From Thalassotalea agarivorans (GTDB lineage: Bacteria; Pseudomonadota; Gammaproteobacteria; Enterobacterales; Alteromonadaceae): a stretch of DNA of 64,000 bases. Position 1 is the stretch's first letter, and the number at the start of each line of letters is the position of its first letter. A program made the translations under genes and the position numbers. Under the pieces are notes generated by a model that was given only the letters and a program-made list of their open reading frames with translations, did not search any database and was not told the DNA's origin. Of this stretch, positions 27,389 through 36,851 are shown one piece after another. The stretch is from the NCBI RefSeq assembly GCF_030295955.1, contig NZ_AP027363.1, positions 1,860,001 to 1,924,000 of the forward strand, given 5' to 3'.

Positions 27389-28150
27389 ATGTCGTACAAA
27401 TCTATCTTAAAAACTACAATCGCTTCTACCGTACTTGCTACGTCAGTATCTGCTAATGCAGAAATGTTTTGGAGTGACAACAGCTTAACTGTATTGAAAA
27501 ATACCTCTGATTTTTCTTTAATCGGTGATGCAGACGTAAACGTATTAACGTTTGAGCACGTATCAGGCCACAACTGGGGTGATGCTTTCTTCTTCATCGA
27601 CCGTATGACGGTGAAAGACAACACAACAGGCGCAGAATCAAACGAAATCTACGGTGAGTTTTCTCCTCGTTTAAGCATGAGCTATGCGTTTGATACAAAA
27701 CTTGAAGCGGGTATTTTAAAAGACGTTTACTTTGCGGGTACCTATGAGTTTACTTCTAGCAGCAACGGTTTTGGTTTCGACAACTACCTATACGGTGTAG
27801 GCGCAGACTGGAACATCATTAAAGATGGTTACTTCCAAACCAATGTTTTCTATGCAAACAATGAACTTACTGACAATGACGTTCAGTTGACGTTAGTTTG
27901 GGGTGTACCTTTCTCTATCGCAAACACAAACTGGATGTTTGACGGTTACACTGATTGGTCTTCTTCTGCAGACGATCACGCAGCTGAACTGCACTTCAAC
28001 CCACAATTACGTATGGATGTTGGCGCACTTTGGGGCAAGCCAAAATTCTTTGATGCGGGTATCGAGTATAGCTATTGGAAAAACAAATTTGGTTTAGACT
28101 TCGCTGACACTGAAAGCGTTGTGAGTGTTATCGCTAAGTTCCACATCTAA
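27389..28150 (+). CDS. Tsx/OmpK-family nucleoside-channel outer-membrane protein
   Basis: The 253-residue product has a signal peptide ending SANA, then MFWSDNSLTVLKN, DADVNVLTFEHVSGHNWGDAFFFIDRM and a C-terminal antiparallel strand ending VVSVIAKFHI, typical of small beta-barrel porins. It matches the Tsx/OmpK group of nucleoside-specific channels. It lies 7 bp after the permease and is closed by a strong terminator, so the two form an operon for nucleobase or nucleoside uptake. Confidence 0.88.
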   Translation: MSYKSILKTTIASTVLATSVSANAEMFWSDNSLTVLKNTSDFSLIGDADVNVLTFEHVSGHNWGDAFFFIDRMTVKDNTTGAESNEIYGEFSPRLSMSYAFDTKLEAGILKDVYFAGTYEFTSSSNGFGFDNYLYGVGADWNIIKDGYFQTNVFYANNELTDNDVQLTLVWGVPFSIANTNWMFDGYTDWSSSADDHAAELHFNPQLRMDVGALWGKPKFFDAGIEYSYWKNKFGLDFADTESVVSVIAKFHI

Positions 28151-28168
28151 ACTGTAAAGTTACAAGTT

Positions 28169-28196
28169 AAAAAGGCAGCCTAGGCTGCCTTTTTTA
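28169..28196. terminator. Bidirectional terminator between the porin and comEA genes
   Basis: AGGCAGCC and GGCTGCCT form a stem around TA, flanked by A and T runs. It ends the porin transcript on the plus strand and the comEA transcript on the minus strand. Confidence 0.9.
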
Positions 28197-28199
28197 TGC

Positions 28200-28496
28200 T
28201 TACAAGGAAAGCAGCGCCTTGTTATCTGCCAATACCTTCTCACCTATGCCCTTTACTTCTGTTAACTGTGCTAGGGTCTTAAAACCACCAATCTGGCTTC
28301 TGTATTGCACAATAGCTTCAGCCTTCTTAACGCCCACGCCTTTTAGCTGAGCAAATTGAGCTGCACTCGCTTTATTTATATTGATCGTTTGCTTGACCGA
28401 TTGCTGATCTTTGGCAATAGCGGTAAATGCGTGAGAATTGTGTGGAATGGTTGTACATACGATCAAAGCGATCGCTACTAGTGTAGATAGTTTCAT
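28200..28496 (-). CDS. ComEA-family helix-hairpin-helix DNA-binding protein
   Basis: The 98-residue protein has a signal peptide (MKLSTLVAIALIVCTTIPHNSHA), a short linker, then two helix-hairpin-helix motifs: INKASAAQFAQLKGVGVKKAEAIVQYR and LAQLTEVKGIGEKVL. Such proteins bind double-stranded DNA in the periplasm and pull it in during natural transformation, but single-domain versions are widespread and do not prove competence. AAGGA precedes the ATG. No pilus or competence gene is nearby. Confidence 0.9.
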   Translation of the reverse strand: MKLSTLVAIALIVCTTIPHNSHAFTAIAKDQQSVKQTININKASAAQFAQLKGVGVKKAEAIVQYRSQIGGFKTLAQLTEVKGIGEKVLADNKALLSL

Positions 28497-28523
28497 TGTT
28501 ATGTCCTTATAACGTTGTTACAT

Positions 28524-28557
28524 AAAAAAAGTGTTGCTTACCTGCAACACTTTTTAT
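28524..28557. terminator. Terminator of the M48 protease-lemA operon
   Basis: AAAAAGTGTTGC and GCAACACTTTTT form a perfect 12-bp stem around TTACCT with T runs on both sides, 36 bp after the protease stop. Confidence 0.9.
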
Positions 28558-28593
28558 TAAAGAACAAAATTGAAATTTGTCAAAACTTTCACA

Positions 28594-30471
28594 CTATTTA
28601 TGTGGTGGCATTGGACAATCTAGTAGGTCAGACAAACCGCGCAGGAATTCAATGTCTTTAATATCAATGACATCATCAGACGCTAGAATCAACAGACACG
28701 CATTAAGTAACTTAGGTTTATCCTCTAGCGATAAGTCTTCGAGCGCCAATAAAAGCTGACTACTCTTAGCGTCCTCAATCGCTTTTTCAGATAATAGCGT
28801 TAATGCCCCACTACCCAGTACTTTTTGAGCTTCGGTTAAAAAGTGTTGTTGCTGCTGCTCGTCATTAGTTTGGTAACGAACTAACATGGAAAACAACACA
28901 TTCAAATGATGCCCACGTTGATCAATAGACACCGATAAATCTAACTTATTGTTTCGAGTGCTGTATTGCGCCTTAAGGTGTTTTAACAAGATCTGCTGTA
29001 ACACCCATTCGAAATTACTGATTTTATGGTCAGCATGTATCAGGAAATTGAAGTGCTGTTTAAACAATTGATAGGCGTCTAGAGACATTTCCTTTAACGT
29101 AGGAATAATCATATCGATAACAGCCAGTCGATATTCAATCGGTATGGTTTTCAATTCCTTAGCAAAATTAGCAACCGCATCGACATCTTCAAACTTGCTT
29201 TCTAAATATTTAAGCTGCCTAGTTTGCACTTGTTCATCTTCATCTAAAACAAACGCATAAATAACCGCTTTTGCACTACCTACATGGTAACGCGCTTGTT
29301 CAATGCCTCTGGGTATTGACGCTAGTAAGGTTTGCGCGTGGTGTATCTGCTTATCGCTGATATTACCGATAGAGCCGATTAAGGTACTAGCAATGGTCGC
29401 TTTAGCAATGGTTTGCTTGTGACCTTGCTCTGGCATTTGGGTTGCTTGATCACGCTTTTTCTGCTGTTTCTTCACCTTTTGCTCGGTAATAAAATACGGA
29501 GAAATGCGCTTGATACGATCGTTTAGCGGCGGATGAGTTGCAAACATGCCTCCAGCAAAGCTACTAACCCCTTCGCTAAAAAACGCGTGAGACATTTGCG
29601 GCGCGGTAGCACTGTCAAGATGAGAGCTCCCTTTGGATATTTTGTATAGCGCACCAGCAATACCGTCTTTAGCACGAGTAAACTGCACTGCCGACGCATC
29701 AGCAAGGTATTCGCGTTGACGAGAGACCGTTGCCTTTATCCAGTTACCAAAAAATGCACCGCCAAATCCGATCACAATAAGACCAAGACCTAAACCTATG
29801 AGCGCACCACCATTTTTGCGTGACGCGCCGCCAGTACGGAGCAAGTAATAGCCAATGTATCCCATGACCATAATACCGTGCAAAATACCGATCAAACGCA
29901 TATTAAGGCGCATGTCACCATTTAGAATATGGCTAAACTCGTGCGCGATCACCCCTTGTAATTCGTCTCGCGACAAGGTTTCAATACAACCGCGGGTAAC
30001 ACCAATAACAGCATCTGAGTGTTTGTACCCTGCTGCGAATGCGTTGATACCAATTTCATGATCCATAATGTATACACAAGGCACAGGACAGCCAGATGCA
30101 ATCGCCATTTCGTCAACGACATTAAGCAATACGCGTTCTTTCTCGTCCCGGGTGCTGCGAGAGACTAATCGACCACCTAATCCTTCTGCAATCGCTTTGC
30201 CACCATGGCCTAGTTGCAAGGTTTTATAAAAGCTACCTAACAGTACGACACCAGTTACGACAGCACCTATAAGGAAAAAGGTGCCCCAATCAAACTGTGC
30301 TAATACATCTTCTACTGAAAGTAATTCATTTTGCTCAAGGTTGGCATAGCCAAATAGCACCATGACCAATATATTGGTCATAATAATTAGGCTCAATACC
30401 GCCAATGAAAAAAGTGATACCAAACGCGATGTATTGCGCTTGGCATTTTGTTGAGATTGAAAAAAATCCAT
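28594..30471 (-). CDS. M48-family membrane zinc metalloprotease with a long C-terminal extension
   Basis: This HtpX/Oma1-like zinc protease has two membrane helices at the N-terminus (about residues 15-40 and 65-85), the zinc site VIAHEFSHILNGD near residue 175, two further helices, and the downstream ligand REYLADASAVQF. A C-terminal part of about 300 residues (from residue 330) is helical with no family known to me; typical HtpX has only about 290 residues in total. It lies 14 bp downstream of lemA in the same transcript, a pair seen in many bacteria. A role in membrane-protein quality control is inferred. Confidence 0.88.
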   Translation of the reverse strand: MDFFQSQQNAKRNTSRLVSLFSLAVLSLIIMTNILVMVLFGYANLEQNELLSVEDVLAQFDWGTFFLIGAVVTGVVLLGSFYKTLQLGHGGKAIAEGLGGRLVSRSTRDEKERVLLNVVDEMAIASGCPVPCVYIMDHEIGINAFAAGYKHSDAVIGVTRGCIETLSRDELQGVIAHEFSHILNGDMRLNMRLIGILHGIMVMGYIGYYLLRTGGASRKNGGALIGLGLGLIVIGFGGAFFGNWIKATVSRQREYLADASAVQFTRAKDGIAGALYKISKGSSHLDSATAPQMSHAFFSEGVSSFAGGMFATHPPLNDRIKRISPYFITEQKVKKQQKKRDQATQMPEQGHKQTIAKATIASTLIGSIGNISDKQIHHAQTLLASIPRGIEQARYHVGSAKAVIYAFVLDEDEQVQTRQLKYLESKFEDVDAVANFAKELKTIPIEYRLAVIDMIIPTLKEMSLDAYQLFKQHFNFLIHADHKISNFEWVLQQILLKHLKAQYSTRNNKLDLSVSIDQRGHHLNVLFSMLVRYQTNDEQQQQHFLTEAQKVLGSGALTLLSEKAIEDAKSSQLLLALEDLSLEDKPKLLNACLLILASDDVIDIKDIEFLRGLSDLLDCPMPPHK

Positions 30472-30485
30472 AGGAATCTACAACA

Positions 30486-31082
30486 CTAGAACGACACTTT
30501 AGGTGCTTGTTGGATCTCTGCACTGTCCTCAAATTCAAGCGGTTTAGCATCTTCATGATGGCCAAACGTGCGAGCGAAAATGTTTTGTGGGAAGCTTTGT
30601 CTGTATGTGTTGTATGCCATCACTTGGTCATTAAACGCTTGTCGCGCAAATCCGATGCGGTTTTCAGTACTAACAAGCTCTTCATTGACTTGCATCATGT
30701 TCTGATTTGCTTTTAGATCTGGATAAGCTTCCATTACGAAGTTAAGTTTGTCTAATGCGCCAGTTAACGCCCCTTCTGCACCTGCTAAATTACCCATAGC
30801 TTTCGCACTGCCTGGCGACGCTGCCGCTTCTTGTGTGCGTTGCAAAGCGGTGTTACGCGCAGCAATAACCGCTTCTAAGGTTTCGCTTTCATGCTTCATG
30901 TAAGCCTTAGCGGTTTCGACTAGATTTGGAATTAGGTCATAGCGGCGTTTTAGCTGTACTTCGATTTGAGAAAACGCATTTTTATAGCGATTTCTGAGGG
31001 CAACTAATTGGTTAAAGATTCCAATAAGATAAAAAATTGCCGCGACTACGACAACAAGAAAAATAATAGTTGAAATATCCAT
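30486..31082 (-). CDS. lemA: LemA family protein
   Basis: The 198-residue protein has one N-terminal membrane helix ([22 protein letters not shown]) followed by the conserved [32 protein letters not shown] and long helices, then [23 protein letters not shown]. The family is common and helical, but its biochemical role is unclear. It heads a two-gene operon with the M48 protease, which suggests it helps or regulates that enzyme. Confidence 0.93.
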   Translation of the reverse strand: MDISTIIFLVVVVAAIFYLIGIFNQLVALRNRYKNAFSQIEVQLKRRYDLIPNLVETAKAYMKHESETLEAVIAARNTALQRTQEAAASPGSAKAMGNLAGAEGALTGALDKLNFVMEAYPDLKANQNMMQVNEELVSTENRIGFARQAFNDQVMAYNTYRQSFPQNIFARTFGHHEDAKPLEFEDSAEIQQAPKVSF

Positions 31083-31176
31083 ATGACTTCCTGTTTTGTT
31101 TATAAAATTATTGATTTAACGGGTAATATTTACTTTATTTTGGCTCTGTTTGCATCAAAAAGTTGCATTGCAGTTA

Positions 31177-31207
31177 GAAAAAAACCAGCAAATGCTGGTT
31201 CTTTTTT
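31177..31207 (-). terminator. Terminator of pyrF
   Basis: AACCAGCA and TGCTGGTT pair around AA; the minus strand continues with a run of T. It touches the pyrF stop codon. Confidence 0.85.
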
Positions 31208-31901
31208 ATTGAATTGATTGGTTAATTTGCTTAAGCACACTAAGCGGATCGTTCGCTTTAGTAATTGGGCGACCAATAACCAAATAGTCGACGCCAATAT
31301 CAATAGCTTGTGGTGGCGTCATGATGCGTTTCTGATCATCTGCACTTGCTCCCACAGGTCTAATACCTGGCGTAATCAGCTTAAATGACTGTCCCAATTG
31401 TTGCTTTAAGCTTTCTGCTTCCCAAGCAGAGCACACAACGCCGTCTAAACCAGCTTGTTGTGTTAGTTTTGCTAATGCCATCACTTGTTGCTCAGGCGTT
31501 TTATCAATGCCTAAACCAGTTAAATCTTCCTGCCCCATACTGGTCAATACCGTTACTGCCATTAACAATGGCGCGTCGTTACCAAACTTTTCTAGCGCTA
31601 ACTTTGCCTGTTCCATCATTTTTGTGCCACCACTGGCATGCACATTCACCATCCAAACGCCAAGATCTGCTGCGGCGGTTACTGCTTTTGCTACCGTATT
31701 TGGAATATCGTGGAATTTAAGATCTAAGAACACATCAAAGCCTTTGTTTTGAAGTGTTTTTACAAATTCAGGACCAAAGTAGGTGAACATTTCTTTACCT
31801 ACTTTTAAACGACATTGATCTGGTTGGATTTGATCGACAAAATTAAATGCGTCAGATTGCTTGTCAAAATCAAGCGCAACGACAACTTTAGGTGAGGACA
31901 T
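31206..31901 (-). CDS. pyrF: Orotidine 5'-phosphate decarboxylase
   Basis: PyrF makes UMP by decarboxylating OMP, the last step of de novo pyrimidine synthesis. The 231-residue length is standard. Catalytic-site motif [14 protein letters not shown] holds the Asp-Lys pair, and the phosphate-binding end [10 protein letters not shown] is present. The start follows an AGG-containing ribosome site. A palindrome with TATAAT at 31927-31941 just upstream may be the -10 region. Confidence 0.97.
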   Translation of the reverse strand: MSSPKVVVALDFDKQSDAFNFVDQIQPDQCRLKVGKEMFTYFGPEFVKTLQNKGFDVFLDLKFHDIPNTVAKAVTAAADLGVWMVNVHASGGTKMMEQAKLALEKFGNDAPLLMAVTVLTSMGQEDLTGLGIDKTPEQQVMALAKLTQQAGLDGVVCSAWEAESLKQQLGQSFKLITPGIRPVGASADDQKRIMTPPQAIDIGVDYLVIGRPITKANDPLSVLKQINQSIQ

Positions 31902-31926
31902 AGATTTACCTGTGTAAATAAAAGGT

Positions 31927-31941
31927 GCGTATATTATACGC
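31927..31941 (-). promoter_or_regulatory. Palindromic -10 region of pyrF
   Basis: GCGTATA-T-TATACGC is a perfect inverted repeat that contains TATAAT on the minus strand, about 30 bp before the pyrF start. It may be only a promoter, or an operator over it. Confidence 0.45.
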
Positions 31942-31963
31942 GTAACTCCACTGACTTAATAGC

Positions 31964-32500
31964 CTATTGACGACTCACTGCTTGAATACACAAATAGTCA
32001 TAAACAATATAAATCACCACCATGCTAGCACCAACAAAACATGCAAAGCCCGCGGTAACATAAAAGGGATAACCTAAGCTGGCATACTGTGCAAAATGGA
32101 TGAAGATATTGAGTGCCAATATAGCAGCAACACCAATATAGGTAAGTGAGAGATAAAGTTTACGATGCGTGAGCGGATTGTTTGTGTACCGTTTAACGTC
32201 AATAAACGGCGTAAAAGCTCTAAAGGTGCGATTAGCCAATTCAAAAAACAAAAATAAAATAGCGCAGGCAATCACATATTTGCTGGTATCTTGCACAAAC
32301 AAGGTGAGCTGTTTAAGCACGATTAACACCACTGTCATTGCCAACGTGTAATAGATAATTTTATATAGTTTTGAACTGATAAATAGTTGATTGCAAAAAC
32401 CACACTGTTTTACATTATTTTGTTTGTCTATTACAACTTGTTGCTTTGAAACGAATTTGCTACAACAAGGACATTTTTTTCTTAGTTGTGTCCTTAACAT
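31964..32500 (-). CDS. Membrane protein with an N-terminal zinc ribbon, unknown function
   Basis: The 178-residue protein starts with two CxxC knuckles, CPCC at about residue 10 and CGFC at about residue 33, a probable zinc ribbon in the cytoplasm, followed by four hydrophobic segments (YYTLAMTVVLIVLKQL, YVIACAILFLFFELA, LSLTYIGVAAILALNIFI, YVTAGFACFVGASMVVIYIV). GGAG precedes the ATG. I recognise no family. It sits between lapB and pyrF, where most Gammaproteobacteria have nothing, so it is an insertion in a conserved order. Confidence 0.75.
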   Translation of the reverse strand: MLRTQLRKKCPCCSKFVSKQQVVIDKQNNVKQCGFCNQLFISSKLYKIIYYTLAMTVVLIVLKQLTLFVQDTSKYVIACAILFLFFELANRTFRAFTPFIDVKRYTNNPLTHRKLYLSLTYIGVAAILALNIFIHFAQYASLGYPFYVTAGFACFVGASMVVIYIVYDYLCIQAVSRQ

Positions 32501-32539
32501 AAAAGCTCCGATGTTATTATTGTTATGTTTACCGCTTAG

Positions 32540-33703
32540 TTATTCGCCTTCAAACCCTCTTACAGGTTTTAGCTGCTCCCACTCGTGGCACGACGGGCAA
32601 GACCAATAATGCACTGAGGAATTAAAGCCGCAGTTTCGGCAATTATACCTATGTTTATCACTTAGATAAGCACTAATTAATTCTTTGATAACAGCAAGTT
32701 GCTCGCCGCTTTCTGCTTCTGATGACGCTTGCATATTCACAAAATGTTTAAAACCGCTAATCGTCGGCCTGCGTTTCATGGCGGATAACATTATAGAGGC
32801 GGCTTTATGGGTACCTTGGCGCTGTTCAATGAACTGCGCATATTTAATAAGGAGTGACGCACTGCCCGTTTCATCGTGCATACGCTTTAGCTCTGCAATG
32901 AATTTATCTTCTTCATCCAGTGCTTCATAACAGGCTTGCATCGCATCAATAACATCCGGAAAATATTCCTTATCTTGGTCGTAAATGGCAACATACTTAT
33001 CAATAGCCTGTTGATATTGTTCATTTTTTTCGTAAATGTTTGCCATCAACTGATTACTGCGGCACGACAAAGGATCAAGGTCTAGTGCTTTTTCCAAAGC
33101 TTCTAGTGCTTCAATATTTTCATCTTTAGCCATATGGCCACTAGCGATTTCACAATAAAAGTTAGCTAAGCCATGCTTCAGTTTTTTATCGTTAACTTTG
33201 CGTACAATACGCTCCAGTGCAATACCAAGCTGCCAATCTTTAGTCGATTGATAAATCTGTAAAAGAAAATCTAAACTACGAGAGCGGTATTGTTTGACCT
33301 TGAGCAGCCTAACAAACATTGCCTCGGCGCGATCGTATAAACCGGCGGTATAAAAGTCTTTAGCAAGTTCAAAGATGGCTTGGTGTTTATATTGATTGGG
33401 TAAATGTTTTTGTAGCACTAAGTGCTCATGGATTTTGAGGGCTCTATCAAGCTCGCCACGCTTTCGAAACAAATTTGCCATGGCAAAGTGTGCTTCTACG
33501 GTGTCATCTTCTAAATTGAGCGCTTCAAGAAGATAATCAATAGCTTCATCTTGTTGATTAGATAGTAGGTAGTTAAGGCCTGTCGAAAATTTTGACGATA
33601 GATCTTGTTTTTCACTGTGACGATTTTGTTTAACGCTATTACGGCCCATAAACCAGCCATATGCCATGGCAACCGGTAATAGTAAAAACAATAACTCGAG
33701 CAT
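32540..33703 (-). CDS. lapB: Lipopolysaccharide assembly protein B
   Basis: LapB (YciM) is a membrane-anchored TPR protein that adjusts LpxC degradation by FtsH and so sets lipopolysaccharide output. The 387-residue product has an N-terminal membrane anchor (LLFLLLPVAMAYGWFMGRNSV), several TPR units (SNQQDEAIDYLLEALNLED, LEALEKALDLDPLSC) and a C-terminal rubredoxin-like metal site with CRNCGF and CPSCHEW, all family hallmarks. It is 2 bp downstream of lapA. Confidence 0.95.
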   Translation of the reverse strand: MLELLFLLLPVAMAYGWFMGRNSVKQNRHSEKQDLSSKFSTGLNYLLSNQQDEAIDYLLEALNLEDDTVEAHFAMANLFRKRGELDRALKIHEHLVLQKHLPNQYKHQAIFELAKDFYTAGLYDRAEAMFVRLLKVKQYRSRSLDFLLQIYQSTKDWQLGIALERIVRKVNDKKLKHGLANFYCEIASGHMAKDENIEALEALEKALDLDPLSCRSNQLMANIYEKNEQYQQAIDKYVAIYDQDKEYFPDVIDAMQACYEALDEEDKFIAELKRMHDETGSASLLIKYAQFIEQRQGTHKAASIMLSAMKRRPTISGFKHFVNMQASSEAESGEQLAVIKELISAYLSDKHRYNCRNCGFNSSVHYWSCPSCHEWEQLKPVRGFEGE

Positions 33704-33705
33704 AA

Positions 33706-33954
33706 TTAAAGACTCGCTTTTTTATCCGCTAGTGCGCGCTTGCGACGTACTAGACGCACAAACTTCCACAACAACGCAACAAGTAAACCAAGCACAAAGC
33801 CAATGGAGGTGAAAATACTAACAGCCATAGCAACCGGCATATCAGCTCTGGCAATAATATAATTTAAGGTAATAATTTGATCATTTTGACTACCAAAGAC
33901 GATAGCGATTAATAAAAGAACAAACATTACAAAAATTGTTAGATAAATGCGCAA
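33706..33954 (-). CDS. lapA: Lipopolysaccharide assembly protein A
   Basis: LapA is a small inner-membrane protein (82 residues, DUF1049 type) with two helices: IYLTIFVMFVLLLIAIVFGS followed by NDQIITLNYI, and AVSIFTSIGFVLGLLVALLW ahead of a basic tail. It works with LapB in lipopolysaccharide control. It lies between ihfB and lapB as in other Gammaproteobacteria. This LapA is unrelated to the adhesin of the same name. Confidence 0.92.
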   Translation of the reverse strand: MRIYLTIFVMFVLLLIAIVFGSQNDQIITLNYIIARADMPVAMAVSIFTSIGFVLGLLVALLWKFVRLVRRKRALADKKASL

Positions 33955-33974
33955 TTTAGCACCTATTTCTCATA

Positions 33975-34005
33975 TAAAAAAGGCATGCTTACTAGCATGC
34001 CTTTT
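33975..34005 (-). terminator. Terminator after ihfB
   Basis: AGGCATGCT and AGCATGCCT form a perfect 9-bp stem around TACT, followed by six T on the minus strand. It lies just upstream of lapA, so lapAB may have another promoter or rely on read-through. Confidence 0.8.
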
Positions 34006-34022
34006 CTTTCACAATTTCGCAA

Positions 34023-34310
34023 TTAAGAATGCGCTAGATTTACGCGCTCTCTTAATTCTTTACCAGGTTTAAAATGAGGGACATATTTACCTGTTAGTTC
34101 AACAGACTCCCCCGTTTTAGGGTTTCTACCAACGCGCGGCGCACGATAGTGTAATGAAAAACTACCAAACCCTCGAATTTCAATACGCTCACCTTTTGCT
34201 AAGGTTTGTGCCATCATTTCAAGAATTTCTTTAATCGCTTGCTCTACTTCTTTAGCGGAAAGGTGACCTAACTTTTCTGCTAATACTTCAATGAGTTCTG
34301 ACTTGGTCAT
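34023..34310 (-). CDS. ihfB: Integration host factor subunit beta
   Basis: IHF is a sequence-specific DNA-bending heterodimer. The 95-residue product has the HU/IHF fold, with [22 protein letters not shown] and the DNA-binding arm [20 protein letters not shown]. Tracking with rpsA upstream and lapA downstream identifies it as the beta subunit. A G-rich ribosome site (GGGGGG) precedes the ATG by 5 nt. Confidence 0.95.
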   Translation of the reverse strand: MTKSELIEVLAEKLGHLSAKEVEQAIKEILEMMAQTLAKGERIEIRGFGSFSLHYRAPRVGRNPKTGESVELTGKYVPHFKPGKELRERVNLAHS

Positions 34311-34349
34311 AAGACCCCCCAGGTGTCATTATTGTTGTTGGTTAGAAAC

Positions 34350-34369
34350 GAGGGAAGTTTCCTTCCCTC
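34350..34369 (-). other. Stem-loop in the rpsA-ihfB spacer
   Basis: GAGGGAAG and CTTCCCTC form a perfect 8-bp stem with loop TTTC. No U run follows on the minus strand, so it may be a processing or stability element rather than a terminator. Confidence 0.5.
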
Positions 34370-34384
34370 ACCTGTTACGCTGTC

Positions 34385-36052
34385 TTAGTTTTTAGCGTTT
34401 TTAAACGCTTCAGCCATAGCATTTGAGAAGCCAGCATCATCTTGCTGAGCATTCAAGTTATCCATAGCTTCACGCTCGTCTGCTTGATCTTTAGCTTTGA
34501 TTGATAAGCTGATAGTGCGGTTCTTACGATCAACACCAACAAACTTAGTTTCAACTTCATCGCCTACAGATAAAACAGTAGATGCATCTTCAACGCGCTC
34601 GCGAGAAATATCAGCTACACGTAGGTAACCTTCAACGCCTTCTGCTAATTCAATCTTAGCACCTTTAGCGTCAACTTCTGCAACCTTACCTTTTACGATA
34701 GCACCTTTTTTGTTATCTGCAAGGTAGTTGTTGAACGGATCTTCTTCAGTTTGCTTAACGCCTAAAGAGATACGCTCGCGCTCTGGGTCAACTTGTAATA
34801 CAACAGCTGTGATTTCATCACCTTTCTTGTGTTCACGAACAGCTTCATCACCGCCATTCCAAGAAATGTCAGATAGGTGAACAAGACCGTCGATACCACC
34901 GTCAAGACCGATGAAGATACCAAAGTCAGTGATTGACTTGATCTTACCAGTAACTTTGTCACCTTTGTTGAAGTTCTTAGCGAACTCTTCCCAAGGGTTC
35001 GGGATACATTGCTTAAGACCTAGAGAAATACGACGACGTTCTTCATCGATTTCAAGAACCATAACTTCAACAGTGTCACCTAAGTTAACAACTTTAGATG
35101 GGTGGATGTTTTTGTTTGTCCAATCCATTTCAGAAACGTGAACAAGACCTTCAACGCCTTCTTGGATTTCAACGAAACAACCGTAGTCTGTTAAGTTAGT
35201 TACGCGACCAGAAAGCTTAGAACCTTCTGGGTAACGGTTAGCAATTGCTACCCATGGATCTTCGCCTAATTGCTTCATACCTAATGAAACACGTGTGCGC
35301 TCGCGGTCGAACTTAAGTACTTTAACTTGAATCTCGTCACCAACGTTAACGATTTCACTTGGGTGCTTAACACGCTTCCAAGCCATGTCAGTGATGTGAA
35401 GTAGGCCATCGATACCACCTAAGTCTACGAATGCACCGTAGTCTGTAAGGTTCTTAACGATACCTTTAACTTCCATACCTTCTTGTAGAGACTCAAGAAG
35501 TGCATCACGCTCTACGCTGCTTTCTGATTCGATAACAGCACGACGAGATACAACAACGTTATTACGCTTCTGATCAAGCTTAATAACTTTGAATTCTAAT
35601 TCTTTACCTTCAAGGTGAGCAGTGTCGCGTACTGGACGTACGTCAACTAGTGAACCAGGTAGGAATGCACGGATGTTGCTAACTTCAACTGTGAAGCCAC
35701 CCTTAACCTTACCATTGATAACACCAACAACTGTCTCTTTCTCTTCGTATGCTTTCTCAAGCACTTGCCATGCTTCGTGACGTTTAGCGTCATCACGAGA
35801 AAGAACAGTTTCACCGAAACCGTCATCTGTAGCTTTTAAAGATACATCTACCTGATCGCCAACGCTAACTTCTACTTCACCAGCAGAGTTTTTGAATTGG
35901 TCGATTGATACAACTGACTCTGATTTAAGGCCAGCATCAACTAAAACGTTGTCTTTGTTGATTTGTACTACGGTACCCTTGATGATTGAACCAGGGCGTG
36001 TTTCGATTTCATTTAAGCTTTCTTCAAAAAGCTGTGCAAAATTTTCAGTCAT
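34385..36052 (-). CDS. rpsA: 30S ribosomal protein S1
   Basis: S1 unfolds mRNA and helps it enter the ribosome. The 555-residue product has six S1/OB-fold repeats, seen as recurring segments such as [40 protein letters not shown] and [21 protein letters not shown] chose the ATG at 36052, which gives [13 protein letters not shown] as in other S1 proteins; the frame extends 13 codons further upstream without support. Length is close to E. coli S1 (557). Confidence 0.97.
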   Translation of the reverse strand: MTENFAQLFEESLNEIETRPGSIIKGTVVQINKDNVLVDAGLKSESVVSIDQFKNSAGEVEVSVGDQVDVSLKATDDGFGETVLSRDDAKRHEAWQVLEKAYEEKETVVGVINGKVKGGFTVEVSNIRAFLPGSLVDVRPVRDTAHLEGKELEFKVIKLDQKRNNVVVSRRAVIESESSVERDALLESLQEGMEVKGIVKNLTDYGAFVDLGGIDGLLHITDMAWKRVKHPSEIVNVGDEIQVKVLKFDRERTRVSLGMKQLGEDPWVAIANRYPEGSKLSGRVTNLTDYGCFVEIQEGVEGLVHVSEMDWTNKNIHPSKVVNLGDTVEVMVLEIDEERRRISLGLKQCIPNPWEEFAKNFNKGDKVTGKIKSITDFGIFIGLDGGIDGLVHLSDISWNGGDEAVREHKKGDEITAVVLQVDPERERISLGVKQTEEDPFNNYLADNKKGAIVKGKVAEVDAKGAKIELAEGVEGYLRVADISRERVEDASTVLSVGDEVETKFVGVDRKNRTISLSIKAKDQADEREAMDNLNAQQDDAGFSNAMAEAFKNAKN

Positions 36053-36161
36053 AACTTCTTTATGAACTCTAAGTAAAAAACCATTCAACATTCATGTTTC
36101 ATGGGGTTGTTAAACATACGAGAAATATCCATTTCTCCCGCTACATTGATTTCAATGTGTA

Positions 36162-36845
36162 TTAGCTATTGAGTTTATCCTGAGCAAAATTCAGAATTTG
36201 CTGAACCACTTCTTCAATAGAAAGTTCAGTAGAATCAACAACTAAAGCATCTTCCGCAGGCACTAGTGGCGCTACGCTGCGATTTTGATCTCGCTCGTCG
36301 CGGGCACGGATGTCCTCCAGAAGGCGCGTGATTTTAACATCAAAGCCCTTTTCTTTCAACTGTTTAAAGCGGCGCTCTGCACGCTCTTCAGCGCTGGCCG
36401 TTAAAAAGACTTTAACCGGTGCATCAGTGAATACCACAGTGCCCATATCTCGGCCGTCTGCAACCAGTCCTGGTGCTACACGAAAGGCTCTTTGACGACG
36501 CAATAATGCCTCTCGTACACGAGGGAAGGCAGCAACTTTAGACGCTAACGCACTGATTTCTTCCGCGCGAATGCTACGAGTAACATCTTCGCCTTCCAGA
36601 ATGATGCGGCTCTCACCCTCTTCCGAAATTTCAAACTGCACATCTAAATGGGCAGCAATCGGAATTAAAGGCTCTTCTTCTACAACGTCTATATGATGGT
36701 GTTGTGTGGCGACAGCTAGCACACGGTAAATGGCGCCACTATCTAATAGGTGCCAACCTAAGCTTTCTGCTACTAACCTTGCCGCTGTTCCTTTGCCTGC
36801 TCCGCTAGGCCCATCAATCGTTAAAACGGGTATTTGTTCACTCAT
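36162..36845 (-). CDS. cmk: Cytidylate kinase
   Basis: Cmk phosphorylates CMP and dCMP. The 227-residue product has the P-loop GPSGAGKGT near residue 11, GRDMGTVVF and [19 protein letters not shown] in the substrate and lid regions. It is 6 bp downstream of aroA. A short GAGAAAT/ATTTCTC hairpin lies in the gap before rpsA (36122-36139). Confidence 0.96.
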   Translation of the reverse strand: MSEQIPVLTIDGPSGAGKGTAARLVAESLGWHLLDSGAIYRVLAVATQHHHIDVVEEEPLIPIAAHLDVQFEISEEGESRIILEGEDVTRSIRAEEISALASKVAAFPRVREALLRRQRAFRVAPGLVADGRDMGTVVFTDAPVKVFLTASAEERAERRFKQLKEKGFDVKITRLLEDIRARDERDQNRSVAPLVPAEDALVVDSTELSIEEVVQQILNFAQDKLNS

Positions 36846-36851
36846 ACAAAC

